Source: Hymenochaete sp. R1
Taxonomy: Eukaryota; Basidiomycota; Agaricomycetes; Hymenochaetales; Hymenochaetaceae
Assembly (NCBI GenBank): GCA_019400425.1
Contig: JAFREE010000111.1
Location: 19,787-83,786, forward strand
DNA length: 64,000 nucleotides
Reading direction: 5' to 3'
Shown here: positions 37,369 through 48,829 of the stretch, piece by piece
How positions within the stretch are numbered: position 1 is the stretch's first letter
Layout of the letters: each line of letters opens with the position of its first letter
Notes under the pieces: model-generated
What the model was told of the DNA's origin: nothing
What the model saw: only the letters and a program-made list of their open reading frames with translations
Database searches by the model: none
Position numbers and translations under genes: made by a program

Positions 37369-38188
37369 ATGGGCAAAGGGAAAAGAGGCACGAAAGCGGC
37401 AACCGCAAAGAGTGCCAAGGGCGGAAAGCAAGGGGGGAAGGGCTCCTTGGCAACGAGGGCAGTCCGCACGCTCGCAGGCGAGCACATCGATAGGCAAGCT
37501 GAGAGGTTTGCTGCGCCAAACCCTCTGAAATACTATGATGAGGAGCATGGGAAGTGGTACGAGGTGCGTATGAACCAAGTTGTTCACTCAGCCCTCTCGC
37601 CACAAATCACTGATGATGAGTAATAGCGACCCCATATGACCGGTCTCACAACGAAAGATGCTGCACACCTGCAAAAGATCCGCAAGAGCGCGTACAAGCT
37701 CGATTACAAGTTCGGATTTAGGCTCTGCTGTTGCTGTGGGAAGAAGATTCACTTTGGAAAGTCCGTGTTGTTTGGTGAGTACGAGTAGATTTCAACCGTG
37801 GAGAATCGTGCACTCACAAGACGCTGGCGCCTCAAGGCTTCATTCCTTTCGCAGGTGCCGTCATCGACGTAACCCTTGGAGTTAGGAGAATAAATAAGAA
37901 AGTCAAGCAACTCGAACAATCAGAGGATTTAGAGGGATTTAAGTACGTTATTCTCCTTCCGTGTCGCCCTATTGGTGTGTTCAACTGATGAGCAGGCTAA
38001 CCGGGAAGGCCAAGTGGGGCTTATATCTCCGGCACGTTGCTTCTGAGGGTCCCGGATTCATTCCGTGGGTTGGCGATATTTGGATTGGGTACTATAAAGT
38101 AAACTCGAGGAATGTGGCGGCAATCGAGCGAGCGTTGTTGGAACATATGGTAGCAAAGAACATGATCGTTCTGGATGAAGTGCCATAG
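37369..38188 (+). CDS. DUF4112-like small membrane protein
   Basis: Four exons, 37369-37563, 37627-37774, 37855-37942 and 37996-38188, give 207 aa in frame. The N terminus is Lys/Gly-rich (MGKGKRGTKAATAKSAKGGK). The core resembles the DUF4112 family: LDYKFGF, then a hydrophobic segment beginning FGAVIDVTLG, and the signature-like IPWVGDIWIGYYKVNSRN. A run of four Cys (RLCCCCGKK) sits in the first hydrophobic part where DUF4112 proteins usually have small hydrophobic residues. DUF4112 has no established biochemical role; membrane association is inferred from the hydrophobic stretches. The family match is by eye and moderate. Confidence 0.72.
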
Positions 38189-38456
38189 GTGGTTTTCGCG
38201 ACTGATATTGTCGTTTTCAGTTTTTTCTAGTTTCGTGATTAGTTTCGTATTTTCCTGTAGGATTCGTCAGCGCATATATTGATATTATAGAACATAACCC
38301 ACTAGAGTGGCACGCTCGGGCTTCGGCATTATCAAAAGACATGTAATCAAGTCATATTTAATCATACCCATAACGATAATAGAGTTGTTCCATAACCATA
38401 CGATACAAGTCCATGCGTGAAATAAAGCTGAAGAGAAAGCACAAGTCCATTCCATA

Positions 38457-39699
38457 TCAGTACTCCGAAGGCGATTCGGCACCATCAGATCTGTCTGCGT
38501 CCGGCTGTGGTTGATAAAGCCATCGCCTGTAAGCAGCCCTCGCGTCATCGAACTGACTAATGTCAACTCTCTCTCCAAAGCCATTCACCTTGACACCCGA
38601 GTTGGATTCCTCATCCGAATATACAGAAAAAAGTTCGTTCTCTGGCCCATATTCGTAAACTTTGACGGCACTGTCCCTGAGTCTCGACTCCTGCACAGCC
38701 GGAACGACTTTTATGGCGGCTTTGTCAGTATGGGGAGGAAGAGGTGGAAGAGGTTTCGTTGTCGTTGGTGGATTTGTCTTGACTTTGGCTAAGTTAGGAT
38801 GCGCGATTGCGAACGATTGAGGAGAAGACTCGATTCGCCGACGAGCATTATGACTTGACCACGGAGGTGCGTCCTGCGTGCGACGCATAGTAGGTGTCTC
38901 GGTGCGAGGGAGAAGAGTACGGGGTGGTAATGTGGATGTAGACCCGACAGTGGTTTGCACTTTAATAGGTCTCAGCGGGGAAACCATAGATGGTTTTTCC
39001 GTAGTGGATACCGCTCCGTTTCGCGACGAATCCTTCAGACGAATGACTTCGGGAATCGTAGGAGCGGAGACATACGGTTGTCGACGATCGAGAGAGGAAT
39101 GTGCAACATACGCCTTCTCAGCAACTTCTTGTCTCCAATGTTCGAACCGTGATTGAGCAAGAGCATCGTTTGGTGCCATTATTGGCTTTGCGATTGGAGG
39201 CACTTTTGCAGGAGTGTGCTCGCGTGATAGACGCTTAGAGGTCGATAAGGGCGTGGAAGTCGATGAGGCCGTCAGTCCTGGGTTAGAAGAAGAGATGGTC
39301 CGACGTGAAGAACGTTTCGAATCCTCAAATGAGAGTCTAGAAGTCCGTTCACCGCGTGATGGGATATCTCGACTCGGAAACACAATGCGAGGACCTATGC
39401 TTTCCGCTCTCTCTGGTGCAAACATAGAATGTGCGGCCGCTTCGGATGTACGCAGAGGAGAAAGCGATAGATACTCCACATCTCTCGTTACCTGAGAGCG
39501 TGTAACATTGGATCTGAGTCCATTGCCTCTGTGAGAAGTTCGAACTAATGACCGATAAAACGTCAGTAAATCTTCATACAGCCATTCAAAGACACGCACC
39601 AAGAGATGTACGGGGCAGTCCCATCCCCGCCCCCGCCGGCATCGACTCCCCCGAGCTTCCACTTCTCCTTATAAGTTTCGAAGGATATGAAGAATTCAT
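38457..39699 (-). CDS. Disordered basic protein, unrecognised
   Basis: Two exons, 39699-39600 and 39544-38457, joined in frame (RTSL to VRTSHRGNG) give 395 aa. The start at 39699 (MNSSYPSKLIRRSG) is preferred over an open-frame start at 39662, because it uses a clean GTGCGT donor and a TTAG acceptor and yields a multiple of three. The protein is rich in Ser, Arg, Pro and Thr, has Pro runs (TTKPLPPLPPHTDKAA) and a C-terminal conserved-looking stretch FDDARAAYRRWLY followed by an acidic tail. No domain recognised. It converges with the DUF4112-like gene 269 bp away and diverges from the gene at 40754. Confidence 0.68.
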
Positions 39700-40753
39700 C
39701 GTTGAATGTTTGTTGGATGGGCTTTTTTGCGGGTATCTGGGTGGTGAAATAGAGGCTGTTTCAAGGCCTTCTGAATGGGATTACTACGTGGCAGAAGCCG
39801 ATGAAAGGCTTTGTGAAGAAAGCAACGAGGGATAAAAATAGACGCTTAAAGCGAGGGTCAAGTCTGTCTTTTATGCTCCACTGAACCGCCCGCACGGCCT
39901 TGGTGTCTAAGAGCTAGCATGGCCCAGTGGTAGATTCAGTCCTTTTGGTGGTCCTCAATTCTTGCCACAGCGAGTATTCCGATGGTGGTGGGGCCTAAAT
40001 GACTGAGAGACAGAAAGAGTGCAAAAGCCTGGGAGGCGGTGGTTAGAAATCAAGAGACGAAACGACGATTGTACCGAATTTCACGCGTTCATTCATGTGA
40101 AAGCGTCGATCATAGCAATCGCACAGTCCTTGCCTTGCCCTTGCCCTTGCCCTTGCCCTTGCCAGTGGGCCCAGACTAAGACAACTCGACGATACAATGC
40201 TTTTGACTGCTTTCACAACACCCAATAAATCCTCGAGTCTACTTAATTTCGCATTGCATGAGTGTATATATTTATTTATTATAGGTGGAAAAGCACTCCT
40301 TCAGGCAGATGCTGAGCCAAAGCTGAGCGACCTCTGGTCGAGTCATCTAAGGAGAATAACTTTGTGAGCATTTACAAGCGAGCATAACAAAGAACAAAGC
40401 TGTCTGAGTTTACTAATGTGGCCCGGTAAGAGCATCGGACAAACATCTTAACTGGAAGTGGTACAGGCATTTGACTCGTCGGACCAAAGACCAAGGCAAT
40501 CGAAGCTCGTTCCCACCTCCACACTCCGGCGCAGTTGCTCTTCTGGAGGATGATTCCGGCACGCCACGAAACGTAACATTCGCCTTATTCATTCCTTACC
40601 TAAATGTTACGAGGGCTACTATGCTAGGAAAGCAAACATGACTCAACACATAATCTCGCGAGAGGTTGTCCGTGGCACGTCAATCCGCCAGGAAGTGTAT
40701 TTATACCCTTCTCTCTTTAGAGGAGTTCGACACCATCTTTACGCAGTAGTATC
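39700..40753. other. Divergent intergenic region with CCTTGC repeat
   Basis: Shared upstream region of two divergent genes. It contains a CCTTGC hexanucleotide array at about 40128-40163. TATTTATA at 40699-40706 is a TATA candidate 48 bp before the ATG at 40754. No gene seen. Confidence 0.45.
40128..40163. repeat. CCTTGC hexanucleotide microsatellite
   Basis: About six consecutive CCTTGC-like units; the first unit is imperfect. It is non-coding, in the divergent promoter region. Confidence 0.8.
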
Positions 40754-42513
40754 ATGTCCGAAAAACATAGGCTATCCAATGAGGTACCGCTTCTCATCAC
40801 CCTTCAAATACTTATAATACTCACAAATCCACGATCTAGGGTATCGAACGTAGTGGAGTTTCCACTGGCCACGGGACCGATAGAAACCCGCCACGCTCCA
40901 AGCTTACAACCGGCTCACATCGATCGAAGGCTCCTCATTCTCTATTGGATACGGAATCTTTCATCTCAGACATACCATCAAGTGTCCACATACCCGATCC
41001 ACATTCTCAAGTCTACTTCTCGCCAGCCGACGTGCGGCCTATGGCGGGCCGATATATCGAGAATCTATCCCCAGACGATCTCCTCGAACACGTCACCGAG
41101 CTGAAGGAGGGCGCAATGCGTATTGCGCAGGCTCTGGAAAATGAGAATGAGGGGCTTGTAGTGAAAGACGAGAGTATATGGGACATTGAGGGACTCCTTC
41201 ATGATGCTCGCAGGGGTATTCACGCACCGGACGTAAAAAAGAAGCTCCCTTCCGTCCCACTGCCCCCGTTCTCAAATGATGGCTCTGAGCCCACATCCGA
41301 TCATGAGAGTGGAAGGCGTAGTGTCGTTCTTGGAGAAACATCTATGCAGCCTCTTTCACTAAGACTGCATATGTTAGGGGAAAATACCGATCTCGTGCAG
41401 CCCGATGATTCCGCTTCTTGCGCACCAGACAAACGCCGCTTGGCATCGCATCGTCATGATTTTGACCCGAAATCGGCAATAGAAGCCACCAACCGCTCTG
41501 GTGAACATCGTAGAACAGCACCACCGAGCGAGATGACGCCAATACAAAGTCGTGTTGCTGAGGAAAATCCGGTCTGCGATGAGCATGGAGAAGGAAAAGG
41601 CTCGTCCAAAAGACCCCGTAAACATAAAAAACCATCTCGCGATACCGTGGATGTTGAAGGGAATGGCTCGAAAAATCTTAAGGATCTCGGCGATTACCGT
41701 AACACCCAGTCCACCATACTGCCGCCTCGTAGGCAATCTCAAATCGAAACCTTCCAAGCTGAACTGTGCACCGCAGCCACGAAAGCTGCCAAAGATTTGC
41801 TTGAAGGAAACTTTATCAATAGGATGCTCACCAGTTCTGACCCTCCTGTTCATGTGCCTGACCGTAGAACAGGATCCCGTCACCACCGTCAAGTACCTCA
41901 GGAGAAAATTGAAGCCGCAAGCCCACATTCCCAAGGTCACTCCCAACACCATCGTCGCACTTCACTAGAGGAAGCCGAACCCCGGTCACTCCAGCTCCAG
42001 GACGAAATGGCATCCCACCCTCGATCTAATTCCATCGCAAATAATGATCATGCACTTGTTATACGCGGTGAAGAGCCTGAGGGAGACATAACACAAACTC
42101 GTGCCGGACGCTCTGCAAACACAAGTCGCAATGAACAGGACGAGTCCCCGATGATCAAAGGCAACCAGCAGCACGCCGGGTCTCGTCGAAAGCGCAGATC
42201 ACGAAGGTCGGGCGAGCGGAAAAAAAGCGGGCATTCTGACGAACGTGGTGGGCATAGTCTTTCTGGCAGGCCCCGTAGGGTGGAGGGACGCGAGCAGGTA
42301 TTGGATCATACGCGATCGCGCATCAAAATGGAATACAATGGGACATCGGTGGAGAAGGAGACGAGAGAGGAGTATGTGCGACATGGGAACGTGGCTCGTG
42401 GCTCACGAGAGGAGGAAGAAACGCCAGTACTTCATCGGTCGGGTACCAGCAGAAAGTTCCGACACGGAAAAGCCACTCTTGAGATAAGCTCCAGCGACGA
42501 ACGGGAAGTTTAA
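40754..42513 (+). CDS. Charged disordered protein, unrecognised
   Basis: Two exons, 40754-40783 and 40840-42513, give 567 aa in frame (MSEKHRLSNE to GIERSG). A short ordered-looking segment near residues 85-130 reads MAGRYIENLSPDDLLEHVTE and continues into a predicted helix (RIAQALENENEGLVVKDES). The rest is highly polar, with basic clusters (KRPRKHKKPSRD, RRKRRSRRSGERKK) that could be nuclear signals, and an acidic end. No family recognised. A TATA candidate sits 48 bp upstream. Confidence 0.7.
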
Positions 42514-44155
42514 GGCTTATCGTTGCTTGAATCGAATGTATATTACAACCTGAATTGAGCTGCAGGGGCTGCACGGCATGCTTTTGGGTTGCAAATGGTT
42601 TCCTGTACAGAGAAATGCAACGATGAGTGAGGAACGCAAGTAGCTGGATGTGTCGCCCAACGCACCGAGACTGACAACCATTGTCGAGCTCATCGACATC
42701 CGTCCAAGTCCTACGTATCCTGCGTTCGAGCCTGATGATGTTATGCGCCCGTTTCTCAGTGGGAACAAGCTCGTCGTTTGCGAGCCTAGTGAGGCAGTAA
42801 AGCCCTTGAAGTTTGAACGAGTCGTCAGACAGTCTCAGACTCACTGAGGCCTTTTTACTGCCACCGTATGTTGCGTTCGGTCACAACTACCGTATATCTG
42901 CCGTTATCTGTAGCAAAAAAGAACGAGACATGCTGCTGATGGAAGGGTTTCAAGTGCTGAGATCAGCGCCATATTGATATGAGAAGTGAAAGTCAGCAAC
43001 TAGCGGTCCATGTACCGAAGACATGCTCATCGACGATCACCTGCCCAACTTCTGGTCCATTTTCTCCGTTTCGGAGCCCATGACATGAATGAAGGATTCC
43101 ATAGATTCCAAGCTATCGAAGCGGGTCGCCCGGTGTTTCGAAGTTGAACAGGCCTAGGCGTAATGACCATGGATGAAGATGGAAGTGACGCGTGCGGTAG
43201 AGGCTGTCTCTATCTGCTCTTCTTTGTATCTTCAATCTTACAGCCATGACGCATGCGAGTGAACATCATCATCCTCGCCTCTTTACTTGTCCAAAACAAC
43301 AACGGGGTATGCATTTCTTAAAATCTATATACGATATCATAGAAAGGCACTCGAGGCCTCACGGGAGCGAACGACTCGGACTTTGTCTCACCCAAGGACT
43401 AGCGTAAGTTTAGATACAACTTTGCGTCGCAAACAACAAGCATAGACTAGAAGGAGGTATGCAGTCATAGACAACTTTATGCTTTGGGGTAGTCACTTTG
43501 CAGGTACTTTCAAAGCTATTAAAATCGTCGAACGCCTGAAGGCATACCCCCTTGACCAACCCTTTCGATCTATCATCAACAATCTCCCATAGCCGCCCTC
43601 TGCTTTTGAAGGTCTTTGCACCTTGGTTTTACACCCCAGCTTCAAGTTAAGTCAGTAGCCTATTTCTGGTATGTTTTCTATGTGACTCATAACTCATTGT
43701 GTGCATATGCTGAATCCCGCCTCTTCTCAGATCAAGGCTGTACATTGTCGTTGTGCTACGACTACATCAGTCCTTCCCGTCGTGCTGCCGTCTTACGTTC
43801 TCAGCGTCAGCGGACCTCATCCCAAACAACTTGTATTTCTCGGCCTTTTAAACCACACAACTGCATACTCCTTGATTTGTGCGTGTGTGTTACAAGTCAC
43901 CCGTGAGTAACATTTGTTCTTTGCTGTCGCTCAGTATCAGTTACTTTTGTTCCGTCCGTGTGGCCGATCCATCTATCTGAACATTATCTCCCAGAGTCTG
44001 CGCGAGACAATCGTCCTCTGCTATCTTTGCTACCTAACCCGCTTCGTCTCGAGTCTACAATCCTACGCCTCCTGCCTCCACACGCATCTGCACCCAGACA
44101 TATATTCCTCTCCCCACTTACGAAGCTCTCACGAACCTACTACGCATTCATCGCC
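42514..44155. other. Intergenic region, 1.6 kb
   Basis: No supportable gene. A pyrimidine-rich leader runs from about 43910 to the ATG at 44156. Open frames at 43616-43910 look like leader sequence. Confidence 0.45.
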
Positions 44156-45640
44156 ATGTCTTCAAATGTCGGCTCCAGCAGGAAACGTAAACCTGACCTT
44201 CCTCTCTCAGACCCGCCTTCTAAAAGGGGAAGCGGTGCAAAGAAGCGCGCTGCTTTGAAGGAGAGTACATTAGTCGACATTCTCAACTCCATACGAAAGC
44301 ACAAAGCAAGGTATAGAACTGCTGTCCAAACTAGACAAAATCATCCTGCCGGTTCGTTGAGATCAATCGGATCAGGAAAGGGAGCAGCCACGTCAGGCGG
44401 ATTGTCGTCGTCGGACGGACCGCCATCACCAAACGAGCCGCTTTCCTCAGACGTGTCCATGGATAGCAAAGAGGCTGCGAAATTTGTTCCTACCATTAAA
44501 AAGGCGAACGACAACGTCGTTAGCGCCCGTGGGGTCTACAGAGACTATCTGCGGGACGCATTGGAGGAATTGATTGGCCGTAAGGATGGCAATGCTGCCG
44601 GTGTTCCTTCACAAGAGCTCATCTCAAAACTTGGAGCGAAGCTTGAAAGACTCGATCCACCCAAACGACGGGCGGAACGTGAGCGCATGAAGGACGTAAA
44701 CTCGCTCGACTCATTGGCGCGAAGGATTGAGAACAACTTGCATCAGTACATGAAGAAGCTGGGCGATAAACAGGCTTCGCAAGATTCAAGGAAGTTCAAA
44801 TCCTTCGAAAAGGCGCAAGAAATCTGCATTAGGACTTACGACATGCTCATTGAGAAACTCGACGAGCATATAGAGCTTACCGCCACTGACGACCCAGAAC
44901 GGCAAAGTCTGGAGGAGCAAAAACAATCTGCTACAAAGAGACTCGCCGAAATCGACAAGGACCTTATTATTGGTTTCTTCGAGAGTCTGCTGTCAAAGAT
45001 GGATCACCGCTACGATGGCTATCTCCGTGAAGGGGAACGTCAGGAGCGTGGCAAACTGTCTGCTCAAGAAGCCGAAGAATATAACGCACGGAAGCAGAAG
45101 GAGTACTTCTCACGCACATATCGCGATCTCGTCTTTTCGAATGACAGTCGATTCCACGAAACACTGGAAGGGCTTGATGACGATGACCGCAAAGTCGAGC
45201 TATTAGATAAGTTCGACCAACATATGACTAACGCACGGTGCCTTGACACTCCTCGCTCTCAAGCGCAGAGAGAGGGCGTGGAGTCCAGTAAACAAGCTGA
45301 TATTCCAAGGACTCGTTTCAAAGTCATGAGACTGATGCAAAAATTGGACGAGTATGATGAAATTTTGCAAGAGATGGAAGAGATAACCAAGGAAGTTGAT
45401 AATGGAAAGATGTCAGAGGATCAGAAACAGAAATGGGATGAGTTATGCAGAGGGAAGCGGCTGAAGATGTTCCTCATCAATGCGAGATTGAAAAGAGAGA
45501 AAGCACGCGGCCTTGATTTCACGGCGGATGAATCTCACACGACGCCGAGAGAGAGAGATCGTCTCAATCATATACCCAATCCTAAATTTCCTTTCCATAC
45601 TAACCCTCGCGACCTTTTTACGAAACAGCGCAATGATTGA
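44156..45640 (+). CDS. Highly charged helical protein, unrecognised
   Basis: Single exon, 494 aa, starting MSSNVGSSRKRKPDLPLSDP; the frame is open 66 codons further upstream, but that extension is leader-like. The N terminus carries basic clusters (SRKRK, KKRAALK). From about residue 110 onward it is rich in Glu, Lys, Asp, Arg and Leu with long helix-forming stretches such as ERQSLEEQKQSATKRLAEID and VMRLMQKLDEYDEILQEMEE, so coiled coils are likely. It has no Cys pairs and no recognised domain. A nuclear or structural role is only a guess from composition. Confidence 0.7.
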   Translation: MSSNVGSSRKRKPDLPLSDPPSKRGSGAKKRAALKESTLVDILNSIRKHKARYRTAVQTRQNHPAGSLRSIGSGKGAATSGGLSSSDGPPSPNEPLSSDVSMDSKEAAKFVPTIKKANDNVVSARGVYRDYLRDALEELIGRKDGNAAGVPSQELISKLGAKLERLDPPKRRAERERMKDVNSLDSLARRIENNLHQYMKKLGDKQASQDSRKFKSFEKAQEICIRTYDMLIEKLDEHIELTATDDPERQSLEEQKQSATKRLAEIDKDLIIGFFESLLSKMDHRYDGYLREGERQERGKLSAQEAEEYNARKQKEYFSRTYRDLVFSNDSRFHETLEGLDDDDRKVELLDKFDQHMTNARCLDTPRSQAQREGVESSKQADIPRTRFKVMRLMQKLDEYDEILQEMEEITKEVDNGKMSEDQKQKWDELCRGKRLKMFLINARLKREKARGLDFTADESHTTPRERDRLNHIPNPKFPFHTNPRDLFTKQRND

Positions 45641-46756
45641 TCCTTTCGATGGTTTCTCTGATAGCTTACAGTTAGTGTTAGCATGTCCTTTACAAATAAC
45701 ATGGACTGAACATGCCTCGTATTACCGATAATCACCGCTTCAGTCAATACTGGAGTTTTGGTAGCTTTTTTTTGCCGAGTCAGTACTTGTAACCGAGACC
45801 GAGTGTCTCTGTGTCTCGGAGAGATTTGGAGATTTAAGTTCCGAAATCAATGTCTCGGGGAAGCAGCCGAATTTCAGACAACCTTTCTTTAAGCAACAAG
45901 CAATACACAACACATCCGTGTCTCAAATCTCTGACGCTTGACACTTGAATGAAAGGACATTCCCGTGGTTCACGTCGGCTTCAATGTGCTGCTTGTCGAC
46001 TCAGTCGACAGCGGATTCCGTCTCCCTCGGTGGCCGAGGGCAAAGTGTGACCTACTGTATGCATTTACTTCTCTGCATAATTCTCCTTTGGGCCAGCTGC
46101 AGAAGGCCTACTAGTGCTAGTACACTGTGAATATAGTCTGTCTGTACGAAAGCTTATACGAAGCAAGAGTGATGGAACGAGCTGTGCGCAGAAAGGGTAC
46201 TCACGATGCGCATCATCCGTATGAGGATGAAGAGCCTGAGAACCGAGACCAGAGAAGTGAATTTTACAAGAGAGCTGGATTACATGTTGGAAACGGAACG
46301 AAAGCGTATCGAAGAGTTGCACAAACATAAATTCCCATTTCATGTAACGGATCGATGCTCTTGAAATCGCTTATGAACCTGTCCTAGTAATATCAATGAA
46401 TTTGTGTAGATATTTTACCGTCATAGTCGTCGTACATGCTTTGCATATGATCTAACGGGATCAACTCACGCTACCGCTTGACAGTGTTGATTTTTGACTT
46501 AATTAGTGGTGTTCCGAGATATCTCATAGCGGTAGCGGGTCTCTGGTTGTGTCTGAAATCGGACGTCTCGGCGAATAGCGTCTCAAAGACGCATGAGCAT
46601 GTCTCGGAGAGACACATGTGTCCCGGACAAACTTTCCTTAAGCAATACATCCATGTCTCAAACCTCCGACATTTGCATAAAAGGACGTACCACGCAACCG
46701 TTCACTATCCTCATCAAAGCACCTCTACATCCTCTCACATCCTACATACCATCATC
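45641..46756. other. Intergenic region with duplicated promoter-like segment
   Basis: No gene accepted. Segment 45810-45975 resembles segment 46605-46695 directly upstream of the kinase gene. Both contain GTCTCGGAGAGA and then CTTTCYTTAAGCA, CATCCRTGTCTCAAA and AAAAGGAC-like blocks in the same order. CATAAAA at 46676-46682 is a TATA candidate for the kinase. Confidence 0.5.
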
Positions 46757-48052
46757 ATGTCTCCCTTCACGTACGATATCATCGAAAAGACGAAAGTCCT
46801 TACCCTCGCCCACAAAACCGTCTGCAACGGACGTTACTACCTCGAAAAGAAGATCGGTCGTGGAGGGTACAGCATCGTGTACCTAGCCACCGACCTCCAT
46901 GACCCATCTCGCAAGCGCAAGGTCGCTATCAAATGTATGCTCGAGAAGAGAAAAGAAAACTCCGGACGCGAAATCGCGCTCCAACGACACGCAGCGAGGT
47001 ACATCCCAGGCGTCGTCAACATCTACGAATCCTTCATGGAGAGAAACCTCTTCTTCATCGTCCTTGAATATTGCCCTGGTGGCAACGTTTTCAGCGCTAT
47101 CGAAGAAAAAAGAATGTTCGTAGGAAGAGAGGACCGCATCCGCTCGACCTTCATCCAAATGGTCGACATCATCATCCGGATCCACTCCCTCGGGATCTTC
47201 CATCGTGACCTCAAACCCGAAAACTTCCTCCTCGACGCAGACATGACGACCGTCCGTCTTGCCGACTTCGGTCTAGCGACGACGACGGAATACTCGATGC
47301 GGTTCGGGTGCGGAAGCTACAGTTACATGACGCCAGAATGTCTCGTTGGAGGATACAACCCCAGGGTTCAGTACTACTCAAGTCGGGCAGCGGATATCTG
47401 GGCACTCGCGATTATCTTGATAAACCTTACCACCGACCGGAATCCGTGGGCGCAAGCTACCATGGACGACTCGTGCTATGCGAGCTTCACGAAGGATCCG
47501 GGTTTCTTGAGCAAGATGTTGCCTTTATCGCCCGGTCTGGAAAGCATGTTGAACGGAGTGTTGAAGAGACATGGCACGAACACCAACCTACGGAACCTGA
47601 GGAAATCGTTCAGGGTGCTGGGAAGGTTATACATGACGAGAGAAGAGCTTGCCGGCGCACACAAGTATGCGCAAGAGGTCGGAAGCGCGTGCAGATTGGA
47701 CGTGGACGTGGCCCCGAAACGCAGTCGGGCGCAAAATCAAAAGCGCGGAAACGAAGGGGAGCGAGAAAAGGGAAGACAGCAGCGCCGTGTTCAGAGACCC
47801 GCGTTACGGAGGGACAATATCAACGTCTCGGACGGCCTCGGCCTCACAAACGGAGATTCAAGCACTGAGTCGAACGGACCAGTCACTCCGGAATCAAAGC
47901 CCGTTCGTTCTAAAAAGCCATTGTTCTCGAAACACCTAAAAGGCCCCTGGATTTTAATGCCGAATCAAAAGGACGCATTTTGTTGGAAGTTTGGCAATAC
48001 CAAGGTCACTTCGATTGGCGTGATGGATGACATACCGGAGATCGCCATCTAG
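46757..48052 (+). CDS. Serine/threonine protein kinase, Ran1/Ksp1 type
   Basis: Single exon, 431 aa, with a complete kinase core. The glycine loop is GRGGYS (34-39), the ATP lysine is K59 in VAIK, and the helix-C glutamate is probably E72. The catalytic loop is HRDLKPEN (149-156, D151) and the metal motif DFG is at 170-172. The activation-segment end reads MTPECL in place of the usual APE, and DIWALAII follows. The GCGSYSYMTPECL stretch resembles the fungal Ran1/Pat1 and Ksp1 families, which act in nutrient and developmental signalling. A basic linker after residue 310 (KRSRAQNQKRGNEGEREKGR) and a short C-terminal block (GPWILMPNQKDAFCWKFGN) follow. The start at 46757 is preferred; the frame is open 93 codons upstream, but the segment before contains the promoter-like repeat. 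Substrates unknown. Confidence 0.92.
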   Translation: MSPFTYDIIEKTKVLTLAHKTVCNGRYYLEKKIGRGGYSIVYLATDLHDPSRKRKVAIKCMLEKRKENSGREIALQRHAARYIPGVVNIYESFMERNLFFIVLEYCPGGNVFSAIEEKRMFVGREDRIRSTFIQMVDIIIRIHSLGIFHRDLKPENFLLDADMTTVRLADFGLATTTEYSMRFGCGSYSYMTPECLVGGYNPRVQYYSSRAADIWALAIILINLTTDRNPWAQATMDDSCYASFTKDPGFLSKMLPLSPGLESMLNGVLKRHGTNTNLRNLRKSFRVLGRLYMTREELAGAHKYAQEVGSACRLDVDVAPKRSRAQNQKRGNEGEREKGRQQRRVQRPALRRDNINVSDGLGLTNGDSSTESNGPVTPESKPVRSKKPLFSKHLKGPWILMPNQKDAFCWKFGNTKVTSIGVMDDIPEIAI

Positions 48053-48829
48053 AGCAAAGCTGGACTTGCGTCGAGAGAATCAAAAGCGTGGTTTACTGTA
48101 TTTCAACAAATGTATAAAAAAACACATCAGAATATGTTCATACCCCAAATAGACTTTTCTTTTTTTTCGAATAAAAATAACATACCTTTACAAGCCTCCG
48201 TGAAAGATACATCGGAAATGCGAGACATTTGGACACTGGTGTGATTCACGCAGGCCTGCTAGCATTTGTCGTCGATCTCGAAGCGACTAGTACTGGTTTC
48301 TTTACTCGACACGATCATTGTAGGCATTATTTCATATATATGCCTCCGCTCAGGTCAGGCGTCAGGAAACCCACAGCATGGCCACAGTGTTCTCAACTTC
48401 ATGATGCGGGAGTGCAGGCATCGTTGATAGCTCAGCTCCTTCGAGAAAGAGGTTCTTCGATGTCAAGGTAGACTCTCTCAACTCACATAGTTTGTGCCTA
48501 AGATGAAGTAGGAAGCAAAGCGCACTGGTGACGAAGTTCTTTGAGAGAGAGGGACGAGGAGCGAGCGTCGTCGGCAAGGAGGGCTCGCTCTCGTGAGTTC
48601 CTGGTGCAGGAGTGCCATAAAAGGCAAGGCCGTGAGATCGACACGGGGACGGAGACGACGGAGATTCCTTTTCCTGAATGAAAGGGGAGTGCTGAAAGCG
48701 GACATGCTTCCTCCTTGCTTCACGCTTCCACTACACTAGCTTATATACTACCTCACTAGCAGCCATGTTACCTGTACACACTCCCCTTTTCTTCTCATCT
48801 TCATCTCAAACAGCGACAACGACGACAAG
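48053..48829. other. Kinase 3' flank and P450 promoter
   Basis: No gene. AT-rich 3' flank to about 48190, then mixed sequence. TATATA at 48742-48747 lies 83-88 bp before the P450 ATG. Confidence 0.45.
48742..48747 (+). promoter_or_regulatory. TATA box of the P450 gene
   Basis: TATATA in TTATATACTA, 83-88 bp before the ATG at 48830. Confidence 0.45.

Noticed and set aside
39912..39995. tRNA A-box-like TGGCCCAGTGGTAG
   Set aside because: No matching B box or cloverleaf follows.
46127..46330. 67-codon plus-strand open frame after the first promoter-like copy
   Set aside because: It does not resemble the kinase or any other family, so it does not support a duplicated kinase gene.
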